Below, piece after piece: positions 9,745 to 17,136 of a DNA stretch of 40,427 nt (position 1 is its first letter; each line of letters begins with the position of its first letter). The translations under genes were made by a program, and so were the position numbers. Source of the stretch: Myxococcaceae bacterium (lineage in GTDB: Bacteria > Myxococcota > Myxococcia > Myxococcales > Myxococcaceae); assembly GCA_017881345.1 (NCBI GenBank), contig JADGQZ010000256.1, positions 1-40,427 on the forward strand, read 5' to 3'. The notes under the pieces are model-generated. The model did no database searches. It was not told the origin of the DNA and worked only from the letters and a program-made list of their open reading frames with translations.

Positions 9745-11345
9745 GGGCGCACCGTCCGGACGTCCGGTGAGAGCGACGCCGCGGCCGCCACGAGGCTCGA
9801 GACCAGCGTGCGCGGGCCCACCTCGGCGGCGATGGCCCAGAATCCGTGGACCCGCTCCTGTGGCCGTCCGCCGGGATGGAGCGCCGCGGTCACCTGGTTC
9901 AGCGCCTCGAGCGCCCCGGTCCCCTCGCCGCTCGAGGCGAGCACCGCGCGCTGGAGCCGGCCGATGAAACGATCCACCCCGCGCGCGACGTGGGCCTTCG
10001 TCTTCTCCACGTTGCGGGCGAGCTTCGGGTCGAGTCCGGCGGCGTCGGGGCGCAGCGCCTCGAGCTCGCGCGCGATGGGCCCGAGCAGCCGCTCCCGGAG
10101 CGAGCCGTCCATCCACTCCGGCCAGGCGTGGAGCCGCGCGGCGAGGGCGTGCACCGGCTGGTCCGTGTCCTCGGGCGACAGGCGCAGCCGCTCGAGCACC
10201 CGGGCCGTCCACGGGTCCACCACCCGGAACCGCGCCCGCGCGCCGATCATCGGCAGCTCCACCCCGGCGAGCTTGTACAGAGGAGGAAGCTGCGCGAAGT
10301 ACGCGCACTCGGCCGGACCACCGAGGTACCCGGCCGTGGGCAGCAGGGTGTCCTGGACCAGGGGCCGGAGCAGGGCCGAGGTGCTGAAGCTCAGCGGATC
10401 ATCGGCGAGCCGCGTACACATCTCCGCCAGCGACACACGGCCGAGCGGGGTGCAGAAGCCGTCGCCGTCGCGGTCGGGCCGGAAGCGGGGACCCTCCAAC
10501 CCTGCTGGATGGAAGAACGCCAGCGAGGCATCCGCGCGGGCCGGCACCTGGGCGTGGAACCCGCGGCGGACCAGCTCCGCGGAGCGTTCCTCCAGGAGCA
10601 CCCCGATGGCGTCGCGTTCCTCGAGAGCGAAGCGGACCAGGGGCGCGGCGCGCGCGGCCATGATCGGCGTCCGCGGATCGAGCAGGACGAGCCCCTCGTC
10701 CGCGAAGAGCTCCGCGAGGACACCCGCGAAGGCGGTTCCCGGAGAACGCCCCGCGACGTAGTGCCGCGCGAGGAGGGCCGCCACCTCGGTTCCATGGGGC
10801 AGCGGGGCGAGCGCGCGCGACACGGTGGCGAGCTGGACGTCGATCTCCGGAGGAAGCTGCCGATGGGCGAGCGACACCCGGGCCTGGGCGCTCGACTCGG
10901 CGGGGAGCCGGCCGGAGATCCAGTTGCCCCGGACGCACCCGTCGAAGTGGGCGACCTCCGCCCAGTCGTGGTCCTCGGTCTGCAGCCAGAAGACCGGAAT
11001 GCACGGGCGCCCCGTGCGTTCGCCAAGCCACCGGGCCCGCGCCACCGCGGTCGCCGCCTTGTGCAACGTGTACAGCGGGCCGAGGAAGATGCCGACCTGT
11101 TGCCCGGTGACGATGCAGGTCGTTCCCGGCCGCCCCAGCGACGCGATCGCCGCAGTGCGCGCCGCAGAAGCTGGCAGGGCGGATGCCTGTCGCTGCAGCT
11201 CCTCGACCACTCCCTGCATCGGCCGGCGGCGGGCTGCCCGCGCCGCCGCGGCATCCCAGGCCTCCGGGTCGAGGGGTCTCGAGGGCAGGAGCGTCGCCGC
11301 CGCGGCTTCCCCGGCGATGAACTGCGCGAAGAAGTCCGAAGCCAT
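9741..11345 (-). CDS. bshC: BshC: putative cysteine-adding enzyme of bacillithiol synthesis
   Basis: This 534-aa protein belongs to the BshC family, proposed to add cysteine to GlcN-malate in the last step of bacillithiol synthesis. Diagnostic stretches are 'CIVTGQQVGIFLGPLYTLHKA' near residues 75-95 and 'VFWLQTEDHDWAEV' near 118, with the long C-terminal helical region typical of the family. The start ATG 11345 begins 'MASDFFAQFIAGEAAA', a normal BshC start; the track's start at 11456 would run through the divergent PIG-L gene. A promoter match (TTGGAT-N17-TACGGT) lies ten nt upstream. The stop overlaps the bshA start by four bases, so the two are a translationally coupled bshC-bshA operon. 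Confidence 0.93.
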   Translation of the reverse strand: MASDFFAQFIAGEAAAATLLPSRPLDPEAWDAAAARAARRRPMQGVVEELQRQASALPASAARTAAIASLGRPGTTCIVTGQQVGIFLGPLYTLHKAATAVARARWLGERTGRPCIPVFWLQTEDHDWAEVAHFDGCVRGNWISGRLPAESSAQARVSLAHRQLPPEIDVQLATVSRALAPLPHGTEVAALLARHYVAGRSPGTAFAGVLAELFADEGLVLLDPRTPIMAARAAPLVRFALEERDAIGVLLEERSAELVRRGFHAQVPARADASLAFFHPAGLEGPRFRPDRDGDGFCTPLGRVSLAEMCTRLADDPLSFSTSALLRPLVQDTLLPTAGYLGGPAECAYFAQLPPLYKLAGVELPMIGARARFRVVDPWTARVLERLRLSPEDTDQPVHALAARLHAWPEWMDGSLRERLLGPIARELEALRPDAAGLDPKLARNVEKTKAHVARGVDRFIGRLQRAVLASSGEGTGALEALNQVTAALHPGGRPQERVHGFWAIAAEVGPRTLVSSLVAAAASLSPDVRTVRP

Positions 11346-11355
11346 GCCAGATTGC

Positions 11356-11384
11356 ACCGTACCAGTGCCCATGCACCCATCCAA
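11356..11384 (-). promoter_or_regulatory. Candidate bshC promoter inside the divergent PIG-L reading frame
   Basis: On the minus strand TTGGAT (plus 11379-11384) and TACGGT (plus 11356-11361) are separated by exactly 17 nt, and the -10 ends ten nt before the bshC ATG. The -35 lies within the first five codons of the divergent PIG-L gene. This is a good sigma-70-type match and implies overlapping control of the two directions. Confidence 0.5.
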
Positions 11385-13857
11385 ACGCGCGCGTCGCGTC
11401 GTGCTTGCCCCGATGGCTCTCTCCCTGCTGCTCTCCACCGCCCACGCTGCACCCACGCTCCGCCCCTCTCAGCCCGATGGAGCGCGGCTGGAACGCTGGC
11501 TCGATCGCCTGCTGGTGGTGGGAGGCGTGCTCTACGTCGCTGCCCACCCGGACGACGAGAACACCCGCCTCCTGGCCTACCTTTCCAACCATTCGCTGCT
11601 TAGAACCGGCTACCTGTCGGTGACGCGCGGCGACGGAGGGCAGAACCTCATCGGCCCGGAGCTCGGGCCGGGGCTGGGTCTCATCCGAACCCAGGAGCTG
11701 CTCGCGGCGCGGGGCATGGACGGCGCCGAGCAGCTCTTCACCCGGGCGCGGGACTTCGGCTACTCGAAGAGCCCCGAGGAGTCGCTCTCCATCTGGGGCC
11801 ACGACGCGATGCTGGCCGACGTGGTGCTCGCCATCCGGCGCCTCCGCCCGGACGTCATCGTCACCCGCTTCCGGCTGGAGGCCGGCGACACCCATGGGCA
11901 ACACACCGCCTCGGCGCGCCTCGCCGTCGAGGCGTTCACCCTCGCGGCGGACCCGTCGTACATGCCGGACGCCGAGCACCGCCGGCTCGGTCCGTGGAAG
12001 GCGCTGCGGGTGGTGTGGAACGAGAGCAACTTCTTCGGGAAGTCCGACGCGGAGCTGATGAAGTCACCGCACCTGGACGTGGGCGGCTACGACCCCTGGC
12101 TCGGGCTCTCGTACCCGGAGCTCGCCGCCGACAGCCGCAGCAACCACCGCAGCCAGGGATTCGGCGCGGCCCGTCGCCGCGGACCGACGCCCGAGGCCTT
12201 CCACCTCCTCGCTGGCGAGCCGATGAAGGACAGTCCCCTGGACGGGCTGACGATGGATTGGTCGCGCGTCCCCGGGACGGCACGCCTCGTCTCCGAGCTG
12301 AAGCGGGCGCGCCAGGCGTACCGGACCGCGACCCCCGAGGCCGCGCTCCCCGGCCTGCTCGCGGCGCGCGCCGAGCTGCGAAAGCTGCCCGAGAATCCAT
12401 GGAAGCAGGCAAAGCTCGCGGAGCTCGATCGGGTGGTGCTCGCCTGCGCCGGGCTCTTCGGTGACGTCACCGCGGACCGCACCACCACCTCGCCTGGAGG
12501 CAGCGTGGTCCTCACCACCAGCGTGCTGCTCCGTCGTCCGGCGCAGGTGGCGCTGAGCTCGGCACGCCTCGGCGCGCAGGCGCTGGCTCCCCCCTCGCCC
12601 CTCAAGCCGGGCATCCCGCTCGAGACGAAGACCACCTTCGAGGTCCCGGCGGACACGCGGCTCTCCAACCCGGCCTGGCTGGACTCGCCGCAGGAGGGCC
12701 TCTACCCGGTGAGCGATCCGGCGCTGGCCGGGCTGCCCGAGGAGCCCGCGCCGCTCGAGGCCGAGCTCGTCTTCGCCTTCGGGAGCGAGTCGATCTCGCT
12801 GCGGCGACCGGTGGCCTACAAGTGGACCGATCCCGTGCTCGGTGAACGGTACCGCCGGCTGGAGGTCCTCCCGCTGGTGACGGTGGATGCCACCAGCGGT
12901 CTACTGCTCTTTCCGGACGCCGCCGCGCGTCCGCTCGACGTGACCGTGCGCAGCGTGCTCGGGGCGAGCGGCACTCTCGCGCTCGAGCTGCCCGCAGGAT
13001 TCTCCGCCGAGCCCGCCAGCGCGCCATTCACGGTGGCCGCCGGCGGCGAATCGACGGTCCGATTCAAGGTGACCCCTCCCCGCGCGGCGGCGCGGGGGAC
13101 GCTGCGGGTCGTGGCCACGGTGAAGGGCCAGCGGTACGACCGCGGGCTGCGGCGCATCGACCTCCCGCACATCCCCGTCCAGACCTGGCTCCCTCCGGCG
13201 ACGGTGCAGCTCACCCGCGCCGACGTGGCCCACGCGCGACGGCGCATCGGCTACCTGCCCGGCCCCGGCGACGAGGTCCCCGCCGCGCTCCGCCAGGCCG
13301 GCTACGAGGTGACGCCCCTCTCGCTGGCCGACCTGCGGGACGGGACCCTGAACCGCTTCGACGCGGTGGTTTTCGGGATCCGGGCGTTCAACGTGGAGCC
13401 GCAGCTGCAGGCGCTCCATGGCAAGCTCATGGACTACGTGGGCTCGGGCGGGATGGTGCTCGTGCAGTACGTGACGAGCAACTTCATCTCCAGGGCGCCA
13501 CCGGACCTCGGGCCCTTTCCCTTCACCATCGGGCAGGGACGGGTCACCAACGAGACCGCGGCCGTGGAGACCGTGGCCGACCCGGTGCTCGCCGCGCCCA
13601 ATCGCATCGGACCCGACGACTGGGCGGGCTGGGTCCAGGAGCGCGGGCTCTACTTCGCCGAGAAGTGGGACCCGCGCTACGCGACGCCGCTGTCGATGCA
13701 CGACCCCGGCGAGCCGCCGCTGAAGGGGTCGGTGCTGGTGGCGCGTTCCGGCAAGGGCGCCTTCGTCTACACCGGGCTGTCGTTCTTCCGGCAGCTCCCG
13801 GCGGGGGTCCCGGGCGCGTTCCGGCTCTTCGCCAACCTGGTGGATGCGGGTGGCTGA
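11371..13857 (+). CDS. Exported large PIG-L family deacetylase with C-terminal GATase1-like domain
   Basis: This is an 828-aa protein if started at ATG 11371; an alternative ATG at 11413 keeps a shorter signal peptide. The n-region 'MHPSKRARR' and hydrophobic core ending 'STAHA' indicate export. The PIG-L/LmbE zinc site is visible as AHPDDE (residues 58-63) and 'THGQHTA' (about 174-180), the signature of GlcNAc deacetylases including BshB and MshB. After the catalytic domain there are a helical linker, a beta-sandwich of NEW3 look near 510-565, and a C-terminal domain (about 620-825) resembling ThuA/class I amidotransferase-like folds ('FDAVVFGIRAFN', 'YVGSGGMVLVQY'). Cytosolic BshB is about 230 aa and has no signal peptide, so this is not an ordinary BshB although it stands next to bshC-bshA. 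The substrate is unknown. Confidence 0.88.
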   Translation: MHPSKRARRVVLAPMALSLLLSTAHAAPTLRPSQPDGARLERWLDRLLVVGGVLYVAAHPDDENTRLLAYLSNHSLLRTGYLSVTRGDGGQNLIGPELGPGLGLIRTQELLAARGMDGAEQLFTRARDFGYSKSPEESLSIWGHDAMLADVVLAIRRLRPDVIVTRFRLEAGDTHGQHTASARLAVEAFTLAADPSYMPDAEHRRLGPWKALRVVWNESNFFGKSDAELMKSPHLDVGGYDPWLGLSYPELAADSRSNHRSQGFGAARRRGPTPEAFHLLAGEPMKDSPLDGLTMDWSRVPGTARLVSELKRARQAYRTATPEAALPGLLAARAELRKLPENPWKQAKLAELDRVVLACAGLFGDVTADRTTTSPGGSVVLTTSVLLRRPAQVALSSARLGAQALAPPSPLKPGIPLETKTTFEVPADTRLSNPAWLDSPQEGLYPVSDPALAGLPEEPAPLEAELVFAFGSESISLRRPVAYKWTDPVLGERYRRLEVLPLVTVDATSGLLLFPDAAARPLDVTVRSVLGASGTLALELPAGFSAEPASAPFTVAAGGESTVRFKVTPPRAAARGTLRVVATVKGQRYDRGLRRIDLPHIPVQTWLPPATVQLTRADVAHARRRIGYLPGPGDEVPAALRQAGYEVTPLSLADLRDGTLNRFDAVVFGIRAFNVEPQLQALHGKLMDYVGSGGMVLVQYVTSNFISRAPPDLGPFPFTIGQGRVTNETAAVETVADPVLAAPNRIGPDDWAGWVQERGLYFAEKWDPRYATPLSMHDPGEPPLKGSVLVARSGKGAFVYTGLSFFRQLPAGVPGAFRLFANLVDAGG

Positions 13858-13951
13858 AACCGAGCGCTGGGGCAGACTCTACGCCCTGGTCCTCGGCGCT
13901 CTGACGCTGGAGATCGCCGCTCTCTGGCTGCTGGAGCGGGTCTTCCGGTGA
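13850..13951 (+). CDS. 33-aa single-helix membrane microprotein between deacetylase and symporter
   Basis: This gene is absent from the ORF track because of its size. GTG 13850 to TGA 13951 encodes a short polar head 'VAETERWGRLY', a hydrophobic helix 'ALVLGALTLEIAALWLLE' and a basic tail 'RVFR', a classic one-pass small membrane protein with a positive C-terminal end. It overlaps the end of the PIG-L gene by 8 bp, and its stop overlaps the GTG of the symporter (GTGA, 13948-13951). The two overlaps and the fact that it exactly fills the gap argue for a real, translationally coupled gene. Small helices next to transporters often act as auxiliary subunits; here that is inference. Confidence 0.7.
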   Translation: MAETERWGRLYALVLGALTLEIAALWLLERVFR

Positions 13952-15609
13952 GCGCGCTCGACTGGGCGGTGCTGGTGCTCACGCTGGTGGGCATCGTCGC
14001 CTTCGGCAGCTGGCGGAGCCGCGGGGTGCACACCACCGAGTCCTACCTGCGCGCGGGGAAGGACATCCGCTGGTGGACGATCGGTCTCTCGGTCATCGCC
14101 ACCCAGGCCAGTGCCATCACCTTCCTCTCGGTACCGGGGCAGGCGTACCAGGATGGGTTGGGCTTCGTGCAGTTCTACTTCGGGCTGCCGATCGCCATGG
14201 TGCTGCTCTCGGCGCTGGTGCTGCCCGTGTACCACCGGCTCCGGGTCTACACCGCCTACGAGTACCTGGAGCAGCGCTTCGACCGGCGCACCCGGCAGTT
14301 CACCGCCCTGCTCTTCCTGATCTCGCGCGGGCTCGCCTCGGGCCTGGCGATCTACGCCCCGGCGCTGGTGCTCTCGGCGGTGCTGGGATGGCCGGTTCTC
14401 TGGACCACGCTCGGCCTCGGCGCCGTGACGATTGTTTACACCGTCGCAGGCGGGAGCCGGGCGGTGAGCCGGACGCAGACCGCGCAGATGGCGGTCATCC
14501 TGGTGGGCCTGGTGGCCGCCTTCGGGGTGGCGGTCACGCTCCTGCCCCGGGGCTTCTCCTTCGGCCGGGGAGTGGCGCTCGCCGGGGCGCTGGGAAAGCT
14601 CCAGGGTGTCGACACCTCGCTGCGGCTCGACACGCGCTACACGCTCTGGTCCGGGCTCCTCGGCGGCCTCTTCGTGCAGCTGGCCTACTTCGGCACCGAC
14701 CAGTCGCAGGTCCAGCGCTATCTGGCAGGAGGGCCGCTGGCCGAGAGCCGGCGCGGGCTCCTGATGAACGGGCTGCTCAAGGTGCCGATGCAGCTCTTCA
14801 TCCTCTTCATCGGAGTGATGGTCTTCGTCGTCTACCAGCTCACGCCACCGCCCCTCTTCTTCAACCGGGCAGAGCTGGACCGGGTGCGGGCCACGCATCC
14901 GGTGGAGGTGGGCCGGCTGGAGGCGACCCAGGCCCGGCTCTTCGCCGAGAAGCGGCAGGCCATCGACGCCTGGATCGCCGACCCGGAGAGCGTGGGCGCG
15001 CTGCGCGCCGCCGAGGGGAAGGTGCAGGCGCTCCGGAAGGAGACCGGTGCGCTGGTGGCGAGGACCCATCCGGGGGCCGACTCGAAGGACGCGGACTTCA
15101 TCTTCCTCCGCTTCGTGCTCGACCACTTCCCCCGCGGGCTCATCGGGCTCCTGGTGGCGGTCATCCTCTCGGCGGCGATGTCCGCCAACTCGGCGGCGCT
15201 CTCGTCGCTCGGCGGTACCACGGTGGTGGACTTCTACCGGCCGCGTCACCCGGACGCGCCGGACGCTCGCACCCTCGCGGTCGCGCGCTGGTCCACGGCG
15301 GGGTGGGGCATCGTCGCGGTGGTCTTCGCGACGTTCGCCTCGCTGCTCGACAACCTCATCCAGGCGGTGAACGTGCTGGGCTCGCTCTTCTACGGACCGA
15401 TGCTCGGCGTGTTCGTGGTGGGCTTCTTCATCGCCCGGGTCGGCGGTCGGGCCGCGTTCTGGGCGACGGTGGCAGGTGAGATCGCGGTGCTCGCTGCAGC
15501 AGCGCTCGGCGGAGTGGGGTTCCTCTGGTACAACGTGCTCGGATGCGCCGTGGTCGTCGGGCTCGCCCCGCTGCTGCAGCGCGTCTGGTCCCGTCCCTCG
15601 CCCGTCTAA
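13948..15609 (+). CDS. Sodium:solute symporter (SSS family)
   Basis: This is a 553-aa integral membrane transporter of the SSS/LeuT-fold type, expected to couple sodium entry to solute uptake across the inner membrane. Hydrophobic segments run through the whole protein. Family phrases include 'DIRWWTIGLSVIATQASAITFLSVPG' in the unwound first core helix, 'YTVAGGSRAVSRTQTAQM', 'GTDQSQVQRYL' and 'ILSAAMSANSAALSSLGGTTVVDFYR' (sodium-site Ser/Ala-rich helix). About 100 residues near 310-390 form an unusual charged loop ('EVGRLEATQARLFAEKRQAI') predicted to be helical and soluble. The GTG start overlaps the stop of the 33-aa microprotein. Next to the exported deacetylase, it could import the deacetylation product, but the solute is unknown. 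Confidence 0.93.
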   Translation: MSALDWAVLVLTLVGIVAFGSWRSRGVHTTESYLRAGKDIRWWTIGLSVIATQASAITFLSVPGQAYQDGLGFVQFYFGLPIAMVLLSALVLPVYHRLRVYTAYEYLEQRFDRRTRQFTALLFLISRGLASGLAIYAPALVLSAVLGWPVLWTTLGLGAVTIVYTVAGGSRAVSRTQTAQMAVILVGLVAAFGVAVTLLPRGFSFGRGVALAGALGKLQGVDTSLRLDTRYTLWSGLLGGLFVQLAYFGTDQSQVQRYLAGGPLAESRRGLLMNGLLKVPMQLFILFIGVMVFVVYQLTPPPLFFNRAELDRVRATHPVEVGRLEATQARLFAEKRQAIDAWIADPESVGALRAAEGKVQALRKETGALVARTHPGADSKDADFIFLRFVLDHFPRGLIGLLVAVILSAAMSANSAALSSLGGTTVVDFYRPRHPDAPDARTLAVARWSTAGWGIVAVVFATFASLLDNLIQAVNVLGSLFYGPMLGVFVVGFFIARVGGRAAFWATVAGEIAVLAAAALGGVGFLWYNVLGCAVVVGLAPLLQRVWSRPSPV

Positions 15610-15622
15610 CCGGAGAGCCCAC

Positions 15623-16216
15623 ATGCCACTGACGCGCAAGTTGCTCCTCAGCTGCTGTCTCGCCCTGTCGCTCCCCGCCTTCGCACAGGGTGCAGCCGCG
15701 CCCGCCGTGCAGACCCCTGCCCCGGCGGCCCCTGCCGCACCGGCGTCCACGTTCCAGTCGGACGTGGTCGCGGTGCTCGGACACGTGCAGAAGGAGCTGG
15801 TCGGGCTCGAGCAGGCCATGCCGCAGAACAAGTTCAACTGGCGGCCGGCCAAGGGCGTCCGCTCGGTCGCCGAGGTGTACCTGCACGCCGCCGGTGCGGG
15901 CTACTTCTTCGGGAAGATGCTCGGGTTCGAGATCCCGGCGGACATCGCCGCGCAGATGAAGACCTACGAGACGAGCACCACCGACAAGGCCAAGATCCAG
16001 AAGGCTCTCGACGACTCCTTCGCCTGGTTCGGCAACCAGGTGAAGTCCATGCCCGACTCCGAGCTCACGAAGAGCATGGACTTCTTCGGCCACCCGGCGA
16101 CGAAGCGCGCCGTGGTGCTGACCGCGCTCGGTCACTACCAGGAGCACCTGGGCCAGTCGATCGCCTACGCCCGCTCCAACGGCGTGGTGCCGCCCTGGAG
16201 CAAGAAGGGCAACTAG
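15623..16216 (+). CDS. Exported DinB/YfiT-fold protein with His triad
   Basis: This 197-aa protein starts at ATG 15623 behind CGGAGAG seven nt upstream. A signal peptide (about residues 1-21, ending 'PAFAQ') and an Ala/Pro linker precede a DinB four-helix bundle. The metal-binding histidines expected for this fold are present: one in 'EVYLHAAGAG' and two spaced HxxxH in 'ALGHYQEHLGQSI'. The DinB/YfiT superfamily includes bacillithiol and mycothiol S-transferases (BstA-like), which are cytosolic; this one is exported. It lies 13 bp after the symporter stop, probably in the same transcript. Membership of the fold is well supported; thiol-transferase activity is an inference from the neighbourhood. 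Confidence 0.85.
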   Translation: MPLTRKLLLSCCLALSLPAFAQGAAAPAVQTPAPAAPAAPASTFQSDVVAVLGHVQKELVGLEQAMPQNKFNWRPAKGVRSVAEVYLHAAGAGYFFGKMLGFEIPADIAAQMKTYETSTTDKAKIQKALDDSFAWFGNQVKSMPDSELTKSMDFFGHPATKRAVVLTALGHYQEHLGQSIAYARSNGVVPPWSKKGN

Positions 16217-16304
16217 CAGACGTGGTGCCGCCAGGGGGTTGCCGCTTTCGAGCAGGCGCCCACCGCAAGTAGGGTCCGCGCTCTCACGCCCAGGGGGTTC
16301 ACCC

Positions 16305-16985
16305 ATGTCGCTGTCGAGGAGAGCGCTGCTCGGAACCGGAGTCGCACTGGCTGCCGTTCGCGTCGAGGCCGCGGGGAAGGACGCAGGCTCGCCGCCTGCC
16401 GGCCCGCCCGCCGACGGATGCGGCGATCGCATGCCCGAGATTCCCGCCGACAAGCTGACCGATGCCCAGAAGAAGGCCGCGGCGGAATTCCTGGCCAGCC
16501 GGAAGGTCCCGGTGTTCGGGCCGTTCGTGCCATTGCTCCGCAGCCCCGAGGTGATGCTCCGGGCAACGGCGATGGGCGACTACCTCCGCTACCGGAGCGT
16601 GCTCCCTCCGAAACTCAACGAGCTCGCGATCATCGTCACCGCCCGGCACTGGAGTCAGCGCTACGAGTGGGGGCTCCACCAGCCCATCGCCCTCAAGGCA
16701 GGGGTCTCGCCCGAGGTCGCCGCGGCCGTGGCCGAAGGGCGAAGACCGCCGAAGCTCGACGCCGACGAGCAGCTGGTGCTCGACTTCGTCCAGGAGCTGC
16801 TCCACAACCAGGCGGTCTGTGACGAGACCTACGCGGCCGCGGTGCGCCGGTTCGGTGAACAGGGCGTCATCGACCTCTGCGGCGTCTGCGGCTACTACAC
16901 CTTCCTCGCGATGGTGCTGAACGTGGCGCGCACGCCGATCCCACCGAACGGCCCCGCTCTCGCGCCGTTCGTCTGTGGTCGGTGA
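16305..16985 (+). CDS. Exported carboxymuconolactone decarboxylase-fold (AhpD-like) protein
   Basis: This 226-aa protein starts at ATG 16305 and begins 'MSLSRRALLGTGVALAAV', a Tat-like twin-Arg leader although the canonical SRRxFLK is not complete. The body matches the CMD family: 'LPPKLNELAIIVTARHWSQRYEWGLHQPIALKAGVSPEVAAAVAEG' and a C-terminal 'GVIDLCGVCGYYTFLAMVLNVA'. The catalytic CxxC of AhpD peroxidases is not present at the usual place; the segment reads 'YEWGLH', as in the gamma-CMD/4-carboxymuconolactone branch. Two cysteines occur later in 'DLCGVCGYY'. It follows the DinB gene by 88 bp on the same strand. Its substrate and its link to the bacillithiol block are unknown. Confidence 0.85.
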   Translation: MSLSRRALLGTGVALAAVRVEAAGKDAGSPPAGPPADGCGDRMPEIPADKLTDAQKKAAAEFLASRKVPVFGPFVPLLRSPEVMLRATAMGDYLRYRSVLPPKLNELAIIVTARHWSQRYEWGLHQPIALKAGVSPEVAAAVAEGRRPPKLDADEQLVLDFVQELLHNQAVCDETYAAAVRRFGEQGVIDLCGVCGYYTFLAMVLNVARTPIPPNGPALAPFVCGR

Positions 16986-17028
16986 CAGCCCGAAGGCGAA
17001 TTCGCGAATGGTTGAGCGCCCGCTGGTC

Positions 17029-17064
17029 GGCCTGCTCTCCGGCCTGCTCTCCGGCCTGACCACC
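17029..17064 (+). repeat. 12-bp tandem repeat, 2 perfect plus 1 degenerate copy
   Basis: GGCCTGCTCTCC occurs at 17029-17040 and 17041-17052 and is followed by the related GGCCTGACCACC. It lies in the 151-bp gap between the CMD-fold gene and the lipoprotein gene. No coding frame or known site explains it. Confidence 0.7.
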
Positions 17065-17136
17065 GGACGGTCGCGGCGCGCGTGTCGATACCTACACCGA
17101 CGCACCACGTCAAGCCGCTTATAGGGCGCGACTCTG

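Noticed and set aside
9580-11603. Plus-strand ORFs across bshA/bshC (393 aa, 585 aa)
   Set aside because: They overlap the coupled bshC-bshA operon completely, have no recognisable domain and an Arg/Pro/Ser-rich composition.
11371-13857. Calling the 828-aa PIG-L protein BshB
   Set aside because: BshB is a cytosolic protein of about 230 aa. This one has a signal peptide and two further domains, so family membership and neighbourhood do not justify the symbol.
13879-15852. 657-aa minus-strand ORF over the symporter gene, and similar long antisense ORFs (e.g. 17119-19020 minus, 35353-37239 plus, 24023-25438 minus)
   Set aside because: They are shadows of well-supported genes on the other strand. 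Their translations are Arg/Pro/His/Glu-rich with no family motif, as expected in very GC-rich DNA.
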